A stretch of 64,000 bases of DNA from Diploscapter coronatus (lineage: Eukaryota > Nematoda > Chromadorea > Rhabditida > Rhabditidae), in NCBI GenBank assembly GCA_964036155.1, contig OZ038422.1:66115201-66179200 (forward strand), read 5' to 3'. Below are positions 1 through 11,705 of this stretch, piece by piece. The position numbers and the translations under genes are program-made. The notes beneath the pieces are model-generated. The model did not search any database and had not been told where the DNA came from. It saw only the letters and a list, made by a program, of their open reading frames with translations. Position 1 is the stretch's first letter. Each line of letters starts with the position of its first letter.

Positions 1-346
1 CACTATCAATCAATTTTATTTTTTATTACTATTGCTAGTGTGTGTCCTTATCCAAATGGATAGAACTCTGTGTATTTGAATTTCTACTCCTATTAAACAC
101 GTAATTCCACCTGCGATACTTTTTATCACTTCACTGCTATAAGCGATAATCCAAGCGCAATATTTTATCAATCAAGTTTGTCACTTTCCCTTCGCATTTT
201 ATAGCTTGTGATATAAAACAGCAATAAAATATCAAAAGCAAATCGCTTTTGTACGAATTTTGACCGCTGGGGACTATTTAAAGTTTAAGTTTAAAAATAA
301 AAATAACTAGATTATATTGAATATTTTATCAAAATCATATATTTAC

Positions 347-387
<41 letters not shown>

Positions 388-777
388 ATAATAACATAGC
401 AGACCCCTCCACATGGAGAAGAATGCTACGAAAAAAATAACGATAATAGCAATAGTTGGTAAGAGAATAATCAGAACAATTTAGCAATTTCTTCTAGAAG
501 TTGTTATAATTAATCTCTTTACAAACGTTTTATTCTCTAAAATAAATATTGTATTAGGAATAATTACAAAAAAATTTATTGATTTTAAAAATCGACTTTA
601 ATCAATAATTGGCTATCTGCAATTGTGATATTAATGCGTTTTTTTTAAGTCTTCTATATTTATAAAATGTATAGTTTCAATAAATAAAATTTCTATATTG
701 TTCACTTTTAAAAGATATCAATATCAAAATGCAGAAATATTGAAGTACTATGATTCGATTCGAAATTATTTGTAAGT
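1..777 (+). repeat. AT-rich module A, copy 1 (enters from window edge)
   Basis: This is one of five copies of an approximately 880 bp AT-rich non-coding module. The others are at 17265-18126 (-), 27910-28787 (+), 51687-52310 (+, cut short) and 56120-56992 (-). All contain an ATT microsatellite; here it is about 12 units at 348-383. No ORF of any quality is present. The left end of this copy lies outside the window. On its right it joins a foldback-family segment that begins with the motif GTTTCAAGTTTATCTAC. The copies are nearly identical by eye, which suggests recent spread or segmental copying. Confidence 0.85.
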
Positions 778-1012
778 ACAGAGTGTTTCAAGTTTATCTA
801 CCCAATTTACTTTTTGGATAACTTTTTATTTTTCATCCAAATTGAGCAGCTTTTTTTGCATGGCACTCTCCTTACGTAATGGTTTTGTCTGGCATAGCTC
901 TTGAGTAGAAGAAAATTACCCACACCCATAAAACTACCTGTTCTTGAAAAGCTAATTCTTGATAATCTAAGAAAAGTTTCAAAAATTTATAGCTCTCTGT
1001 GTGTGCACATTA
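778..1012 (+). repeat. foldback family F1, single arm
   Basis: The segment starts with GTTTCAAGTTTATCTACC. It is one arm of a palindromic repeat family that recurs at 11205-11705, 16500-17260, 28788-29535, 38352-39732, 55385-56119 and 59060-59622. Here the second arm is missing, because palindrome P1 follows directly at 1013. Confidence 0.7.
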
Positions 1013-1798
1013 TATAGTCGATTCTGAGTAAGTGGATACTGCATACATTTTGCAAACTCGCTCGCTCAGGCTCCGCCCACTTTTTCCTGCTCTGCGAGTT
1101 GCGTCATTCCTCCCATTTTCGAACGGTTTTTCTCGACATTTTCGCGAAAATTTTTATAATTATATCCTAATTATCTCTCTGATTGACCAATTGACTCTGT
1201 AGAGCAATGCTTCATCGTTTTGAGCCATTTTATCGTCAGAAATAACGTGTTTTTAATTTTTCAAGTTTGAAAACGAAAAGTAGTTGGTTTATTGTCTCCA
1301 ACTAATTGAATATTGCACCTAATTAACCAGGTAATTAGCCAATTAGCTCTTTAATGTTTGCTGTTCATTTTTCGACCGTAAATTTCGTATTTTCCGTGCA
1401 AATTTGACAATTTTCATGAAAATATCTGATAAGCGACTGTTTGTTTGTCCATCAGCTTGCAATTCTAATGGCTGACGATGACAAAATCTGCATCTTGAAG
1501 GAATCGACAATTGACTCGATGAAAATGGGTCCTGATTTGAGAGAAAAAATCGCTAAAAAAACACAAGGAAAATGAACAGCAAACATTAAAGAGGGTTAAT
1601 TGATCAATTAGAGAGATAATTAGGATATAATTATAAAGATTTTTCGTAAAAATGTCAAGAAAATTCGAAAAAAAAAGGCAAAACTCGTTCGAAAATGGGG
1701 GGAATGACGCAATTCGCAGAGCAGGAAAAAGTGGGCGGAGCCTGAGTGAGCGAAGTTGCAAAACGTATGCAGTATCCACTTACTCAGAATCAACTATA
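1013..1798. mobile_element. palindromic element P1 (foldback, about 0.79 kb)
   Basis: The two ends are inverted copies: TATAGTCGATTCTGAG at 1013 and its complement ending at 1798. The outer arms, about 170-220 bp each, share a GC-richer block around GGCTCCGCCCACTTTTTCC. A further inverted pair (CTCTTTAATGTTTGCTG at about 1348 and its complement at about 1568) shows that the palindrome reaches close to the centre. It interrupts an F1 arm. No transposase is encoded, so it must be non-autonomous if it is a transposon. ORFs inside it are by-products of the symmetry. Confidence 0.8.
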
Positions 1799-2088
1799 CT
1801 ATCATTGCATTAACTATAATCACCTGTCACGGCTCGTCAGAGTAAAGGAAAGTGGTGTATTCGTTTTGAGCACGCACTCGCTTTACATGTACTCATTGTT
1901 CATCTTTTGAATTTCCGCTTTTCTCTTCGTTTTTCACGCTCTTTTTCGTTAATTACTTTAATTAGGGTTATTTAATCTAATTTTTACTGACGAGGTTTTG
2001 TGAGGATAGATTTTAGGAATATTTTGAGCCATTATTCACGGCATTTGAGTGAGATTGAAGCGAGTTGAATCCTTTTGTTTGCGCGACT
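1799..2088. repeat. degenerate flank related to P2
   Basis: This stretch holds no gene. It contains the string CACGGCTCGTCA (about 1829), also found at the terminus of the next palindrome, so it is probably a broken copy of the same terminal sequence. Confidence 0.4.
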
Positions 2089-3906
2089 CACGGCTCGTCA
2101 AGTGGTGTATAGGAATGCATTTACTCGAGCCTTTCTCGCTAATACTCTCTCAATTCCCTCCCCATCGTGCGTTGTGTGAGCGAAAAGAGTGAAGAGACAA
2201 AAAGAGCGAGAAGGAGAAAAGAGACATAATGGTTTTTCAATGAAAATGTTCAAAAATTCATAACTTCCTTATTTCTGAACCAAATAGAACGTTGGTTCTA
2301 GCATTGGATAGCCCATGAAAAACTCTACAAATAGTGTAACTACGACCACCTGCTAGGATCAACAGTTTCCCGCCAAAATTAATTTCTAAAAATTGTCTTT
2401 TTATTTTTAATTTATTCTCCTACTCAAGATCTACAAAATAAAAAAAGAATCATTCAATTTGGTTTAGAAGTAAGAAAGTTATGATTTTTTTTCCCGAGGT
2501 TGGGTCTGTCAAAACTTTAAGCTACCGTAACCCACTATAGTAATTGATTTTCGAAAAACAAACCACACCTGATGATCGGCGTGAAAAACTGAACAATATA
2601 TGTGAAAATCAGCCAAATCGACGGACCCCTGTTTATACCGACTTTGGTCCTTACTGACATTCACTCTTAAGCGAATTTGAAGCGAGCTGAATCCTTTTAT
2701 TTGCGTGATGTTCGAAAACTCTTCATCATTTCTTTCTGGTTGTCATGACTCATTTTTGCGTAATTTGACTTAAAAAATTCATAATTTCCTTATTTCTGAA
2801 CCAAATTAAATGATTCTTTTTTTGTTTGATTACTATGGATATCTAGTTTATCAAATACCAAAAAGATAATTTTTTGAATACCAACTTCTGCAGAAATGCG
2901 CACTTTTCGCGTCTCAATTGCGGACTTTTCGATCCGTACTGTCTTTACGCGTAAATGACATTGGAAAAATTTGTCCTTCTAGTATGTTGCGTAGAATGAC
3001 ATGACGAACAACTTTCGTCGTTGGACCAACCCCGGAATCATTACCGCATGAGCTCCAGAATTTTTTGAAGTACGATAACCAAATTCAGCATAATGCTTTT
3101 TTAACGAAAATTTTCAAAAATTCATATCTTCCTGTGTGTGCACATTCTAGAATAAATTCTGGAACAAAAGTTGATCAACTTGAAGAGTTCTACAAAATTT
3201 CATGAAAAACTCCAACGTTAACTCACATTATACTTGTAAACACAGTACGGGTATATAGGGTATCTTCGGGTAACTCTTACCCGCCAAAATTAATTTCTAA
3301 AATTTTTTTTTATTTGTATCTTATTCTCCTCGACAGGATCTACAAAATAAAAAAATAATTAAGAAAATTTATCTAGTATATAGGGAGATATGAATTTTTG
3401 AACATTTTTACTAAAAAAAGCATTATGTTGAATTTGGTCGTCGTACTTCAAAAAATTCTGGAGCTCATGCGGTAATGATTCCGGGGTTGGTCCAACGACG
3501 AAAGTTGTTCGTCATGTCAATCCACACAAAATACTGGAAGGGCGAATTTTTCCAACGTCGTTTACGTGTAAACCCAGGACAGGTTGAAAAGTACGCAATC
3601 AATACGCGAAAAGTGCGCATTTCTGCAGAAGTTGGTATTCAAAAAATTATCTTTTTGGTATTTGATAAACTAGATATTCATAGTAATCAAACAAAAAAAG
3701 AATCATTCAATTTGGTTGAGAAATAAGGAAGTTATGAATTTTTGAACATTTTCATTGAAAAACCATTATGTCTCTTTTCTCCTTCTCGCTCTTTTTGTCT
3801 CTTCACTCTTTTCGCTCACACAACGCACGATGGGGAGGGAATTGAGAGAGTATTAGCGAGAAAGGCTCGAGTAAATGCATTCCTATACACCACTTGACGA
3901 GCCGTG
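2089..3906. mobile_element. palindromic element P2 (foldback, about 1.8 kb)
   Basis: The ends are inverted: CACGGCTCGTCA at 2089 and TGACGAGCCGTG ending at 3906. The outer arms (about 2089-2255 and 3740-3906) match over about 165 bp. Inner inverted pairs lie at 2846-2925 with 3606-3685 and at 2960-3110 with 3415-3570, so most of the element can fold back. The left arm also carries a fragment of TTAA element E (about 2500-2665). The inner block at about 2775-3470 recurs almost unchanged at 38590-39230 inside another foldback, showing that modules are shared. No protein is encoded. Confidence 0.8.
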
Positions 3907-4300
3907 CTGTCGAAAAAGACCAAAAGTGGGGTATTTTCAAATGACCATAAAAGGCGATAGACTAATCTGTTTTTCAAACAGTTTTCAGCATATTACTCAG
4001 TTTGATAAGGGCTTTCATTTGATGTATAACATGATGGGTATTGGTTACCAAATGATAACTTGACCATATGAGTCGCTACCATTTGGTGTCATACCATCTT
4101 TGGTATTATTCAATTTCAAATTAAGTGGGAATAAATAATAGATGTCTCTAGCTTAAATTTGAGACCAAATATTGGTAGGCTATCTGTGGTAACCTAATAT
4201 CGGATACACAGAAATAATAATGATAATTTGGTAGAGCCAAATTAGCATTCAGATTGTCTTATCTAAGATATTAGTTGACGAGTCAGTATGAGTCTAATAT
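3907..4300 (+). repeat. P4-family fragment
   Basis: The sequence beginning CGAAAAAGACCAAAAGTGGG resembles the inner part of palindrome P4 (about 13205-13330 and its complement at about 13480-13545). It has no coding capacity. Confidence 0.6.
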
Positions 4301-4324
4301 TTGTCATTATCCAGTTTCGTCTTA

Positions 4325-4535
4325 TCGCGAGCAGTCGGGCCAGAATGAGAACTACTCCTAGTCGCCAGCGGTGGCGCCGCTGAGCGACTGAACAGTTAGA
4401 GCGAGTAGTCCTGGACCAGTGAGGAATCGTCAGAGCCATGATCTACTGATGACCTACCTGGGATCCACGATAATAAATCATTTCATTCCTCGATCTGTTG
4501 TTGATGTATTGACTCTGATCACGTCACAATTATAC
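4325..4535. other. GC-rich island of unknown nature
   Basis: This stretch of about 200 bp is clearly richer in G+C than its surroundings and contains GGTGGCGCCGCTGAGCGAC. It shows no ORF, no tRNA fold by eye, and no second copy in the window. It could be a fragment of an LTR or another transposon. Confidence 0.35.
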
Positions 4536-4559
4536 CATAACCAATTATAAAACTATCTA

Positions 4560-5230
4560 TAAAAATATTCTCATAACATTTTCTTGAAAATTAACATTAA
4601 ATTTTGGTTTTTGAGTTACCACACCCTTACCATAATAGAAAACCATATGGTGTCTTCACAAAAGTTGCTCAGTTTTTCAAGCTCTATCGAATGGCATGCA
4701 TATTGTAGGGGTTTCTTCAAAATTTGGAAATTTCGATTTTTGGGTACCGTACTTTGGGGAACCAAAACTGAGTTTCGCTGGATTATTTTTTGCGTTTCTT
4801 TTTTATTTTGTAGAGAAACGAGCGGAGATTAATATAAAATGTAAAAAATTTTCAGGGTGATCGATTTTGTGCAGAGTAAAGGGGTTCTGGAAGTATCACT
4901 CTTAACTTCGGGACGACCTACCGTACCCAGCAAGTGGTTGACTTCCTGAAACTTATACATCAAAAGATGGGCAATTATATGGGCTATCTTATGCTTTTTA
5001 AATTTTTCGAAAATCTTTTATAACAAAAAAGCTTTCTTTGTATCCCCTGAGGGGTGTCAAATTGCCAAAACACCCAACTTTGACCCCCACCTAGCCCCGC
5101 CCATTTTAGGGGGCGGGACCTGATCTCCCCATTTTTGTGATTAGGGTCCATGGGTGTATCCACCATATAAGTTTAGTTCGGACCTGAGACACTTTTGCAG
5201 TTGTGTCCGGCCTCTGTTCGGATTACTCAA
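4560..5230. repeat. P4-family arm remnant
   Basis: The motifs CATATGGTGTCTTCACAAAAG (about 4644) and CCATGGGTGTATCCACCAT (about 5149) occur in the same order at 19330-19610 and in palindrome P4. This is a degenerate single arm ending near 5229. Small ORFs here are not conserved genes. Confidence 0.65.
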
Positions 5231-5240
5231 AGAATGCATC

Positions 5241-5371
5241 TTAATTAAGGCTAATAGAAAAAGACACTACTTTTCTAAGAAATAGTATGAGGGAAAGAAA
5301 AAAAAATATAGGCAAAAGTAGTCTTTTTTCTAACTGGTGTCCTAGTATCTTTTTCTAGGAGCCTTAATTAA
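5241..5371. repeat. hairpin MITE M1, copy 1
   Basis: TTAATTAAGGCT at the left is matched by its complement at the right, and the stem continues through a run resembling AATAGAAAAAGACAC. Related hairpins at 15100-15194 and 30746-30837 share the stem and the motif GAAATAGTATGAGGGAAAG. It is a short non-coding inverted-repeat family. Confidence 0.7.
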
Positions 5372-5514
5372 AATATCTTTAATATTTGGTAGATGTAATT
5401 TTTAGATTTCATAAAAATAATTACGTTAGCATGCGGATAAAGTAATCGTTTTTAGTTTCTTTGGGATTGATATGAATATAATAGAATTCGTTATAATACT
5501 TGTACACGGTCAGT

Positions 5515-5690
5515 CCTAGGGAGAACGATCGTCAGAAAACCCTTGCAACCTACCCCCCATAATATTTTCTTAAGATTTTTGTATCTCTAACTCGAAAATT
5601 TTCGTTGTATATGATGACGTCACTACTGCAATTTTACTCTTGCGACCTACCCCCACATATTTTCTTCGTCTGACGAAAGTGCTCCCTAGG
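5515..5690. repeat. small terminal-inverted-repeat element M2
   Basis: The ends are CCTAGGGAG and CTCCCTAGG, with similar sequence inward (TCGTCAGA). Inside are two direct copies of a phrase resembling CTTGCRACCTACCCCC. A truncated relative lies at 59636-59740, directly beside the duplication breakpoint. Confidence 0.6.
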
Positions 5691-7640
5691 TCTGTACACA
5701 GTTGAATTATTTCGTTAAGTATTAAAAAATATTTGATGAGAATATTATCCATAATCTAGAACAGTATTTGTAATCAATATAAAATATACTTATTTGAAGT
5801 TATTGGCAGTCAAATATATGTATGCGGCGATAAAATAAGTTCTTGAAATTTATAGAAAAAAATAAATAAAATTATATATATTTTTTTCGCATTAATCCCT
5901 ACCAGAAACAATTAAAATAGCATTGAGATTGAAAATACTACTTTTAAATTGAATTGTTGACTTTTTATGACCCGAATATTCTTTTAGTTTAAAGTATCTG
6001 TAGTAGCTTCGAACATATTCTATAATAAATGAACGATGTATTCTATATTCTATTTTTACAATAGGCGGGAATATAAATCTCGAATTACATTGATTAACTC
6101 TTTATTAATCAATAATAAACGCAAAAATATAAAACAATTCTTCTATCAAATTACTCAGGGTTTTGATTCTTCAAAATACCATTTGATAACATGAGGATGT
6201 GCAAATAAATTATGTGTCAGAGGACTGATTTTATGACCCCCGAACACTAAAGCTATAATCGATAAAAGGACGTATCAAGTATTACACACAATTTGAGAAT
6301 TTATTATTTTCATGTATTGTTTCTTAATAATTATTCTTGAAATAAATTGTTTATTCGAACTTGAATGGTTTTTTTACTTTTCTGGAAAAGTAGTTACAAT
6401 AGTTGCTCCGTTGTACATGAAATAGTAAAGGAAGGAAATCTTTTTTCCTGAAAAAAAAAATCCTATATTATTTCGCATGCAACGATACTAGGATGTAATT
6501 ATTTCTCGAAATTATTCTATTTAACATTTAGGTTCAGTTTCACTATTTTTTCTTTGTAAACGAATTTCCGATAGACATTATGTGTGTAAATATTTTGCCT
6601 GCGTCCATTTAGTCAAGATTATCCTTATCATCATTTATGTGTCCCTGTTTGATTCATCATTTATCAGTGTCACGAAACACTAAGGCTCTATACAATATAT
6701 TAGAGCTATTTCGTCCCAGACTCAGCAACGCTTTCAATCGATATTTTACTTTTTAATTATGAAATTTCAGATCTCATAATCTCAAATTTGACATTGTCTC
6801 CCTAAATCAGACATATTCAGCAATCTAAATTTGCGAGCGTTTTTTTTTTAATGAATTCGACCAAACTCAAAGCATTAATCTATCATTAATATTTATGTGA
6901 AGCAATGAAGTTTCTGCATTTTAGCGGTAAGTTCATTGATATATTTAATCAATTCTTCAGGCAAGTTTTTAGAATATGAGCATAAGACACATGAGACCAT
7001 TAATGATATTTAAAATATTCTAATCAATCACATAACACGCTTTAACAATGAATAATGACAACTAACTGGAAAGTATCCCTGAATAAATAGAATTTGTGAT
7101 AGATTACATGGACACATAAATTTATTATGTCGTTATATGGTGCGAGGGCATAAAGCTAATGGTATTTTATTTACATAATATCATATTTAATTTAAACTCT
7201 GATCTATAATTTAATGAGGGCTATAATAATAAAGCATATCGAATAATATAAATTCATATTCTGGGGAATTTAGGTCTTTAGGTTAGGAGTTTAAAATTAA
7301 ATTTTATGCATTAAGGTTTAAGCTTTAGAAGAATATGGCAATTTTAATGATAGTCCCTTGATAATTGGAATCTGAAAGAACCTAATTCTTGGAGTGACGA
7401 CGTGGCTGACGTAATAATAATTATTATTTAATTACATTTTAATTTAAATATTGATTATTTAAGTTATTCTATGGCAAATATTTACCCACTAAATCATGTG
7501 ATACTCAATTTTCGTATTTAGCATATCCAAATAAACGGCATGTCATTACAACCTCAGATTATTATATTTGTGGGGCAAGGAAAACTATATCAATATTAAT
7601 AGTTAGAAGGCTTCGGTTGGCATATTAAACTACTCAAAAT
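5691..7640. other. AT-rich stretch without recognised features
   Basis: I see no gene, no long repeat copy and no structured RNA here. The sequence is very AT-rich with scattered short homopolymer runs. Confidence 0.6.
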
Positions 7641-7950
7641 TATCATCTCAGCGAAACTTGTGCCTATCCGGGCCGATCCGGGCGGATGTCGGCAGTTTTT
7701 TGCCGACCAACACCAATCCGCTCGGATCCGTGTTGGTCGGCAATTTTTATCTGGTAAAACTGCCGACCAACTCGGATTGAATTGCCGACCGACTCGGATA
7801 ACTGCCGACCAACTCGGGCCAGGTTGCCGACCGACTCGGGTCCACTCGGATTGAATTGCCTATCTGGGCAGAGCGGCATACCGATAGGCAATTCACAGAA
7901 TTGCCGACCCGCCCGGATCCGCCCGGATAGGCACAAGTTTCGCTGAGATA
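7641..7950. mobile_element. GC-rich MITE M3 with internal tandem repeats
   Basis: The terminal inverted repeats are about 33 bp: TATCATCTCAGCGAAACTTG at the left and its complement ending at 7950. Between them lies an unusually G+C-rich body made of imperfect copies of a unit resembling TTGCCGACCGACTCGGA (about 7690-7860). Open frames on both strands follow from the GC-rich tandem structure and are not taken as genes. Confidence 0.75.
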
Positions 7951-8400
7951 ATAACTTATAGAGAACCAAAAAATGATTTGTTAACTCAAATGAATAAATT
8001 GAAAGAAAATAAAAGCAGATATCGCTCATATTTTTAGTATTCGAACCGAATGGAGAAAGCGCTTCAATGTTAACAATCGAAAATCCGCAATAAGCAGTGG
8101 AGGGACACTTTGTTTTTTCGCGCTTTTCGTCCCACCCACGTTTGTCTCTTCCAACTGTTCATTGCTCGTTTTCGTGTTTTACTTTTCATTCACCGTGATC
8201 AAAATATGTTTGTTAACTTTCCCTATTCATAATTCAGGGACAGGGCTGGGCTCGGGACAATTGGCTGTCAAACAGTTTGTGGAATGATAGCGTTGATTTT
8301 ATGATGCATAATATGAAAAATAAACGATTGAAAAACTACACGACTAAAGATCTATCCATAAAGCAAAATTTTAGCCACATTTTCTAAATAATTAAAATAT

Positions 8401-9653
8401 TAGGCTGGACAGAAAGTCTTGCACCAAAAATTTAAAAAAAAAATCTATAATTTTCTAAAAATGAGTCGAATGCCCTAATAAGTGTGAAAACCTTGTAGAA
8501 TGTTCTCTAAGCTATCACCACATGGGTATATAAGGGCCCGCGCGCAGCGTTTTGATAACTACCGACCATGATAAGTGAACCCCCACTTTGAACAGTCATC
8601 TACTACGAGTGGCGCCAAAACAACAACGCGAGCAGAGCGACCGCTAACATCAACAACAAATTCGGTGAGGGCACTGCTTCCCGTTGGATAGTCAACTGCT
8701 GGTTCTATCGCTTCGTGGCAGGGGATACAGGTCTCCAAGAAAATGAGTGCAGTGAACAACCATCCTCCATCGATAACGACGAATTGCAGAGCGCTATCAA
8801 GGCCAATCCGGAAACTACCACGTGAGGATTGGAGACGATACTCGGGTGCTCCAATGCCACCATTGTTGCCCATTTCCACGATTTCAGCTATCGAAAAATT
8901 CAATTGAGATGAACCCGCATCGACTGACCAACGCCCATAAGAAAGTGTGTGTTAAGATCTGTCAGTCTCTCCTCCTCCATCCGCACCGAAAGGAATTTCT
9001 GAAAAATCTAGTGATTGGAGATGAGAGCTGGATCCTTTACCACACCGATGCACGACACGCCATCTGGCTCCCACGCGACGCAGAGCCACCAACGCAGTCG
9101 AAACCGAACCTCACCAACGCAAACATTTCCTCTCCGTTTGGTGGGACGTGAAAGGATCGATATACTACGAGTTGCTTCCTACAAGCAGGACTGTCACAGC
9201 TACCATCTACGTCGATCAGCTTCGAAAATTGATCGACACAATTCGAGAAAAAGGCCGAGACGCTCAATTTTCCACCTGCTGCATGACATCGCGCGACTAC
9301 ATGTCGCTTCGGGCACCTACCAAAAGACCACAAAGCTCGACTGGCATCCGGTCACTCACCCATCGTACTCGCCGGGTTTCGCTCCATCAAACTACCATTT
9401 GTTCTGTCCTTTAAATCTCCACCTGCGAGAGAAAAAAATTGACAAATACGACGACCTCAAAACAGCAGTCGACAACTTCTTCACGTCGCAGTCTCCTGAA
9501 TTCTGGGCGAAAAGCATCAGTGATCTGCCCAATAAATGAGCGAAGGTTACTAACCTCAATGGTGAATATATCGTTGGTTCTTGATAGTTTAAAATAAAGT
9601 TATGAATAAATGAAAATTTATTTATTTTGGTGCAAGACTTTCCTGACAGCCTA
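8401..9653 (+). mobile_element. mariner-family transposon, decayed
   Basis: The element is about 1.25 kb and bounded by terminal inverted repeats (TAGGCTGGACAGAAAGTC at the left, its near-complement ending GACAGCCTA at the right) with the TA dinucleotides expected of Tc1/mariner insertions. It holds a mariner transposase pseudogene. Two much shorter deletion derivatives with related ends occur at 15734-16275 and 29761-30302. Confidence 0.92.
8569..9538 (+). pseudogene. mariner transposase pseudogene
   Basis: Conserved mariner segments can be read in order but in different frames. They are an N-terminal helix-turn-helix segment (IYYEWRQN.NASRA), RLTNAHKKVC, the first catalytic block GDESWILYH, the CVWWD-like region followed by GSIYYELL, the second catalytic block LLHDIARLHVA, and the third block SPGFAPSNYHLF followed by LPNKWAKVTNLNGEY. 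The copy is dead for several reasons: an in-frame TGA soon after the ATG, at least two frameshifts, and N in place of the third catalytic aspartate of the D,D34D triad. In a live element it would cut and paste DNA at TA sites. Antisense ORFs over this region are shadows. Confidence 0.9.
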
Positions 9654-10480
9654 GTACTTCGACTCTTTAGTAATTTGGTGATGTCTGTCTGTCTGTGTCT
9701 CCAACGCTATTGCTTGAAGTGGAATGAATAAAAGTGGTTTGAATTTGGTATGGCTAGATGCAGAATTTTCCGGAGGTGTGCAACGTATGGTTATTTGATG
9801 TATTTGATAAGTTATTTGGTCAATAATCTATTTTATACTGATTTGTCCATAGTTAAGCAATTAACGTTGGGTGTTCGAAAGTGTGAGAGAGGTAAGAGAC
9901 TTGGAATGGATTTGGACATGGATAAAGGAATGAGTGGCAACGGCCATATAGCGCGGTGATTAACGTGTTACACTTTCGGGTGGTTTGTGTCTTTGGATGG
10001 TTTGGATGAAAGCTCGAGTTTTTCATGCGCGATGTACCTCTGCAATTTCGGGTAGGTTCAAATCGACTTTACTAAGTAACTATCTGCTTGAATTTTCGAG
10101 TCTGCTTTTGGTTGGAGTATGACTTAGAAGCGTTAGCAAAGTGTTGCATAGAAATATCATTGAGTGTGAATTTATAAATGGTAAAAGAATTGGACAGAGA
10201 GTTTTGATTCCAGGATTACATTGACGAATGGAAAGGGAAACTTACCGTTTACTTTGAAAAAAAGACAATTTTCAGTGGCATTATGTTGTGTTATGACGAT
10301 GAATAAAAGCTAGGAGCAGACGATTGGTCTTGCGTGAATATTGATTAATTGTTCCCAGTTGTGAGCATGAAATCTGAATGAAGCTACATAGAAAAATGTC
10401 TAGGGCAAATGCCGAACTTGGCATAATTGCATTGTCTTTACTACGTGAATTTGTCTGAAAAGTTACATATATGAATAGCT
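9654..10480. other. no recognised gene
   Basis: This stretch includes a short GTCT tandem run (about 9686-9698). The predicted small frames have no recognisable domain or exon structure. Confidence 0.5.
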
Positions 10481-10487
10481 ATACAAT

Positions 10488-10545
10488 GAGCCCCGGCGAA
10501 GCCAGGGCCTAGACAAGTCCGGTCGCGAAGCGACCGGGTGAAGGT
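10488..10545. repeat. paired GC-rich hairpins
   Basis: Two adjacent hairpins with GAAG loops, CCCCGGCGAAGCCAGGG and GGTCGCGAAGCGACC, stand out in AT-rich sequence. Such hairpins occur near the 3' ends of Helitrons, and a CTAG follows the first one. However, the expected flanking T and a matching 5' end were not found. A similar GATCGCCTTCGGCGACC hairpin is at about 46521. Confidence 0.4.
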
Positions 10546-10684
10546 TAGTTTGTTTATTATTTATAAATAATTTTCGCATTTCAAAAATATGTTGCTGCGA
10601 AAAATGTTAATTTCTTATAAAAATGAAGTTTCTGAGCACTGAAAGCTGAAATAAAATTGTGAATAATGAATTTAAAAAAGGAAC

Positions 10685-11195
10685 ATCATATAAAACGTTA
10701 TTTATAAAAATCGAGTATGGAGTGGTACCCAGGAAGTCGATCCTCAAATTTCGAGCTGATTTTTTGTCCCTGGGGGTTTTCAACTACGCTGATGACGAAT
10801 CTGACGGTTAAAACCCAATCTGATCACTTGTTCCGCCTGTTCTGGAAGGTCCGCATCCAGTCGCTCCGGAAAATTCTATTTTCGTTATTCTGCATGGGAA
10901 AAATTCAAATTTGATATCAAAATGCTCGCAGAGATCAGCTGAACACGATTCTGAAAAGATCTCATCGAAATGACACCGAGCAAGGAAGCTATGATGAACA
11001 TAATGAAACATGGAAAATGTCATATCGATTTTTCGCTTTTAAAATTTTTTTATTTTTTAAAAGCCCCAGATTCCGTGAATTATTTATACTGGGAAGTAGC
11101 TCAGGTCTTCTAGTTTCTGAAATACTTTGCCGTTTTCCTACAAACTTCTCGCTAGCGGAGAAATGTCACTTCTTCGAGGAGTTGTCATGACTCAT
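10685..11195 (+). repeat. foldback family P3, single arm
   Basis: The block contains GTGGTACCCAGGAAGTCGA, then GGGGGTTTTCAACTACGCTG, then GAATTCTGAAAAGATCTC-like sequence. It is a diverged copy of the arms of the foldback at 52311-55057 (compare 52735-53110 and its complement at 54230-54670). A further fragment is at about 21890-22095. Confidence 0.7.
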
Positions 11196-11204
11196 TTTTG
11201 CCTA

Positions 11205-11705
11205 ATTTTATTTTAAAAATTCAGTTCCCTATGTGTAGATATTCTAGAATAAGTTCTGGAACAAAAGTTGATCAACTTGAAGAGTTCTACAAGATTTCAT
11301 GGAAAATTCCGACGTTAATTTACATTACTCTTGTAAACACAATATGGGTATATAAGGTAATTTCGGGTAATTTTTTCTCTACAAAAATAATTTCTAAAAA
11401 TTTTCTTATTATTTTTACTTTACTCTCCTGCTCAATATCTACAAAATAAAAAAATAATCATGAAATTTTGTGTGAAACACAAGGAGATATGAATTTTTGA
11501 ACATTTTTTTAAATATAAAAAATTAGCCTTCAAAAGACAGGTGGTTTTATGTGTATGGGTGATTGGTTTCGACTCGAAAGTTATACCAAACAAAACCATT
11601 ACGTAAGGAGAGTACAATAAAAAAAAAGCCGCACTCAATTTGGATCAAAAATAAAAAAGTTATTCAAAAAGTAAATTGGGAAGATAAACTTGAAACACGC
11701 TGTAT
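11205..11705 (-). repeat. foldback family F1, single arm
   Basis: The block ends with the complement of GTTTCAAGTTTATCT near 11700. It carries the family motifs for CCTTACGTAATGGTTTTGT (complement, about 11596) and GTTCTGGAACAAAAGTTGAT (about 11255). It is non-coding. Confidence 0.7.

Noticed and set aside
338..383. ATT array as a possible CRISPR-like array
   Set aside because: It is a plain trinucleotide microsatellite without spacers.
1465..1779. 104-residue minus-strand open frame
   Set aside because: It lies wholly in the right arm of palindrome P1, with no domain and no exon structure.
7664..8029. 121-residue minus-strand and 64-residue plus-strand frames
   Set aside because: Both run through the GC-rich tandem repeats of MITE M3; the residues are low-complexity repeats (VGRQ-type).
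8559..9333. Minus-strand frames of 114 and 98 residues
   Set aside because: They are antisense to the mariner transposase pseudogene, whose motifs are all on the plus strand.
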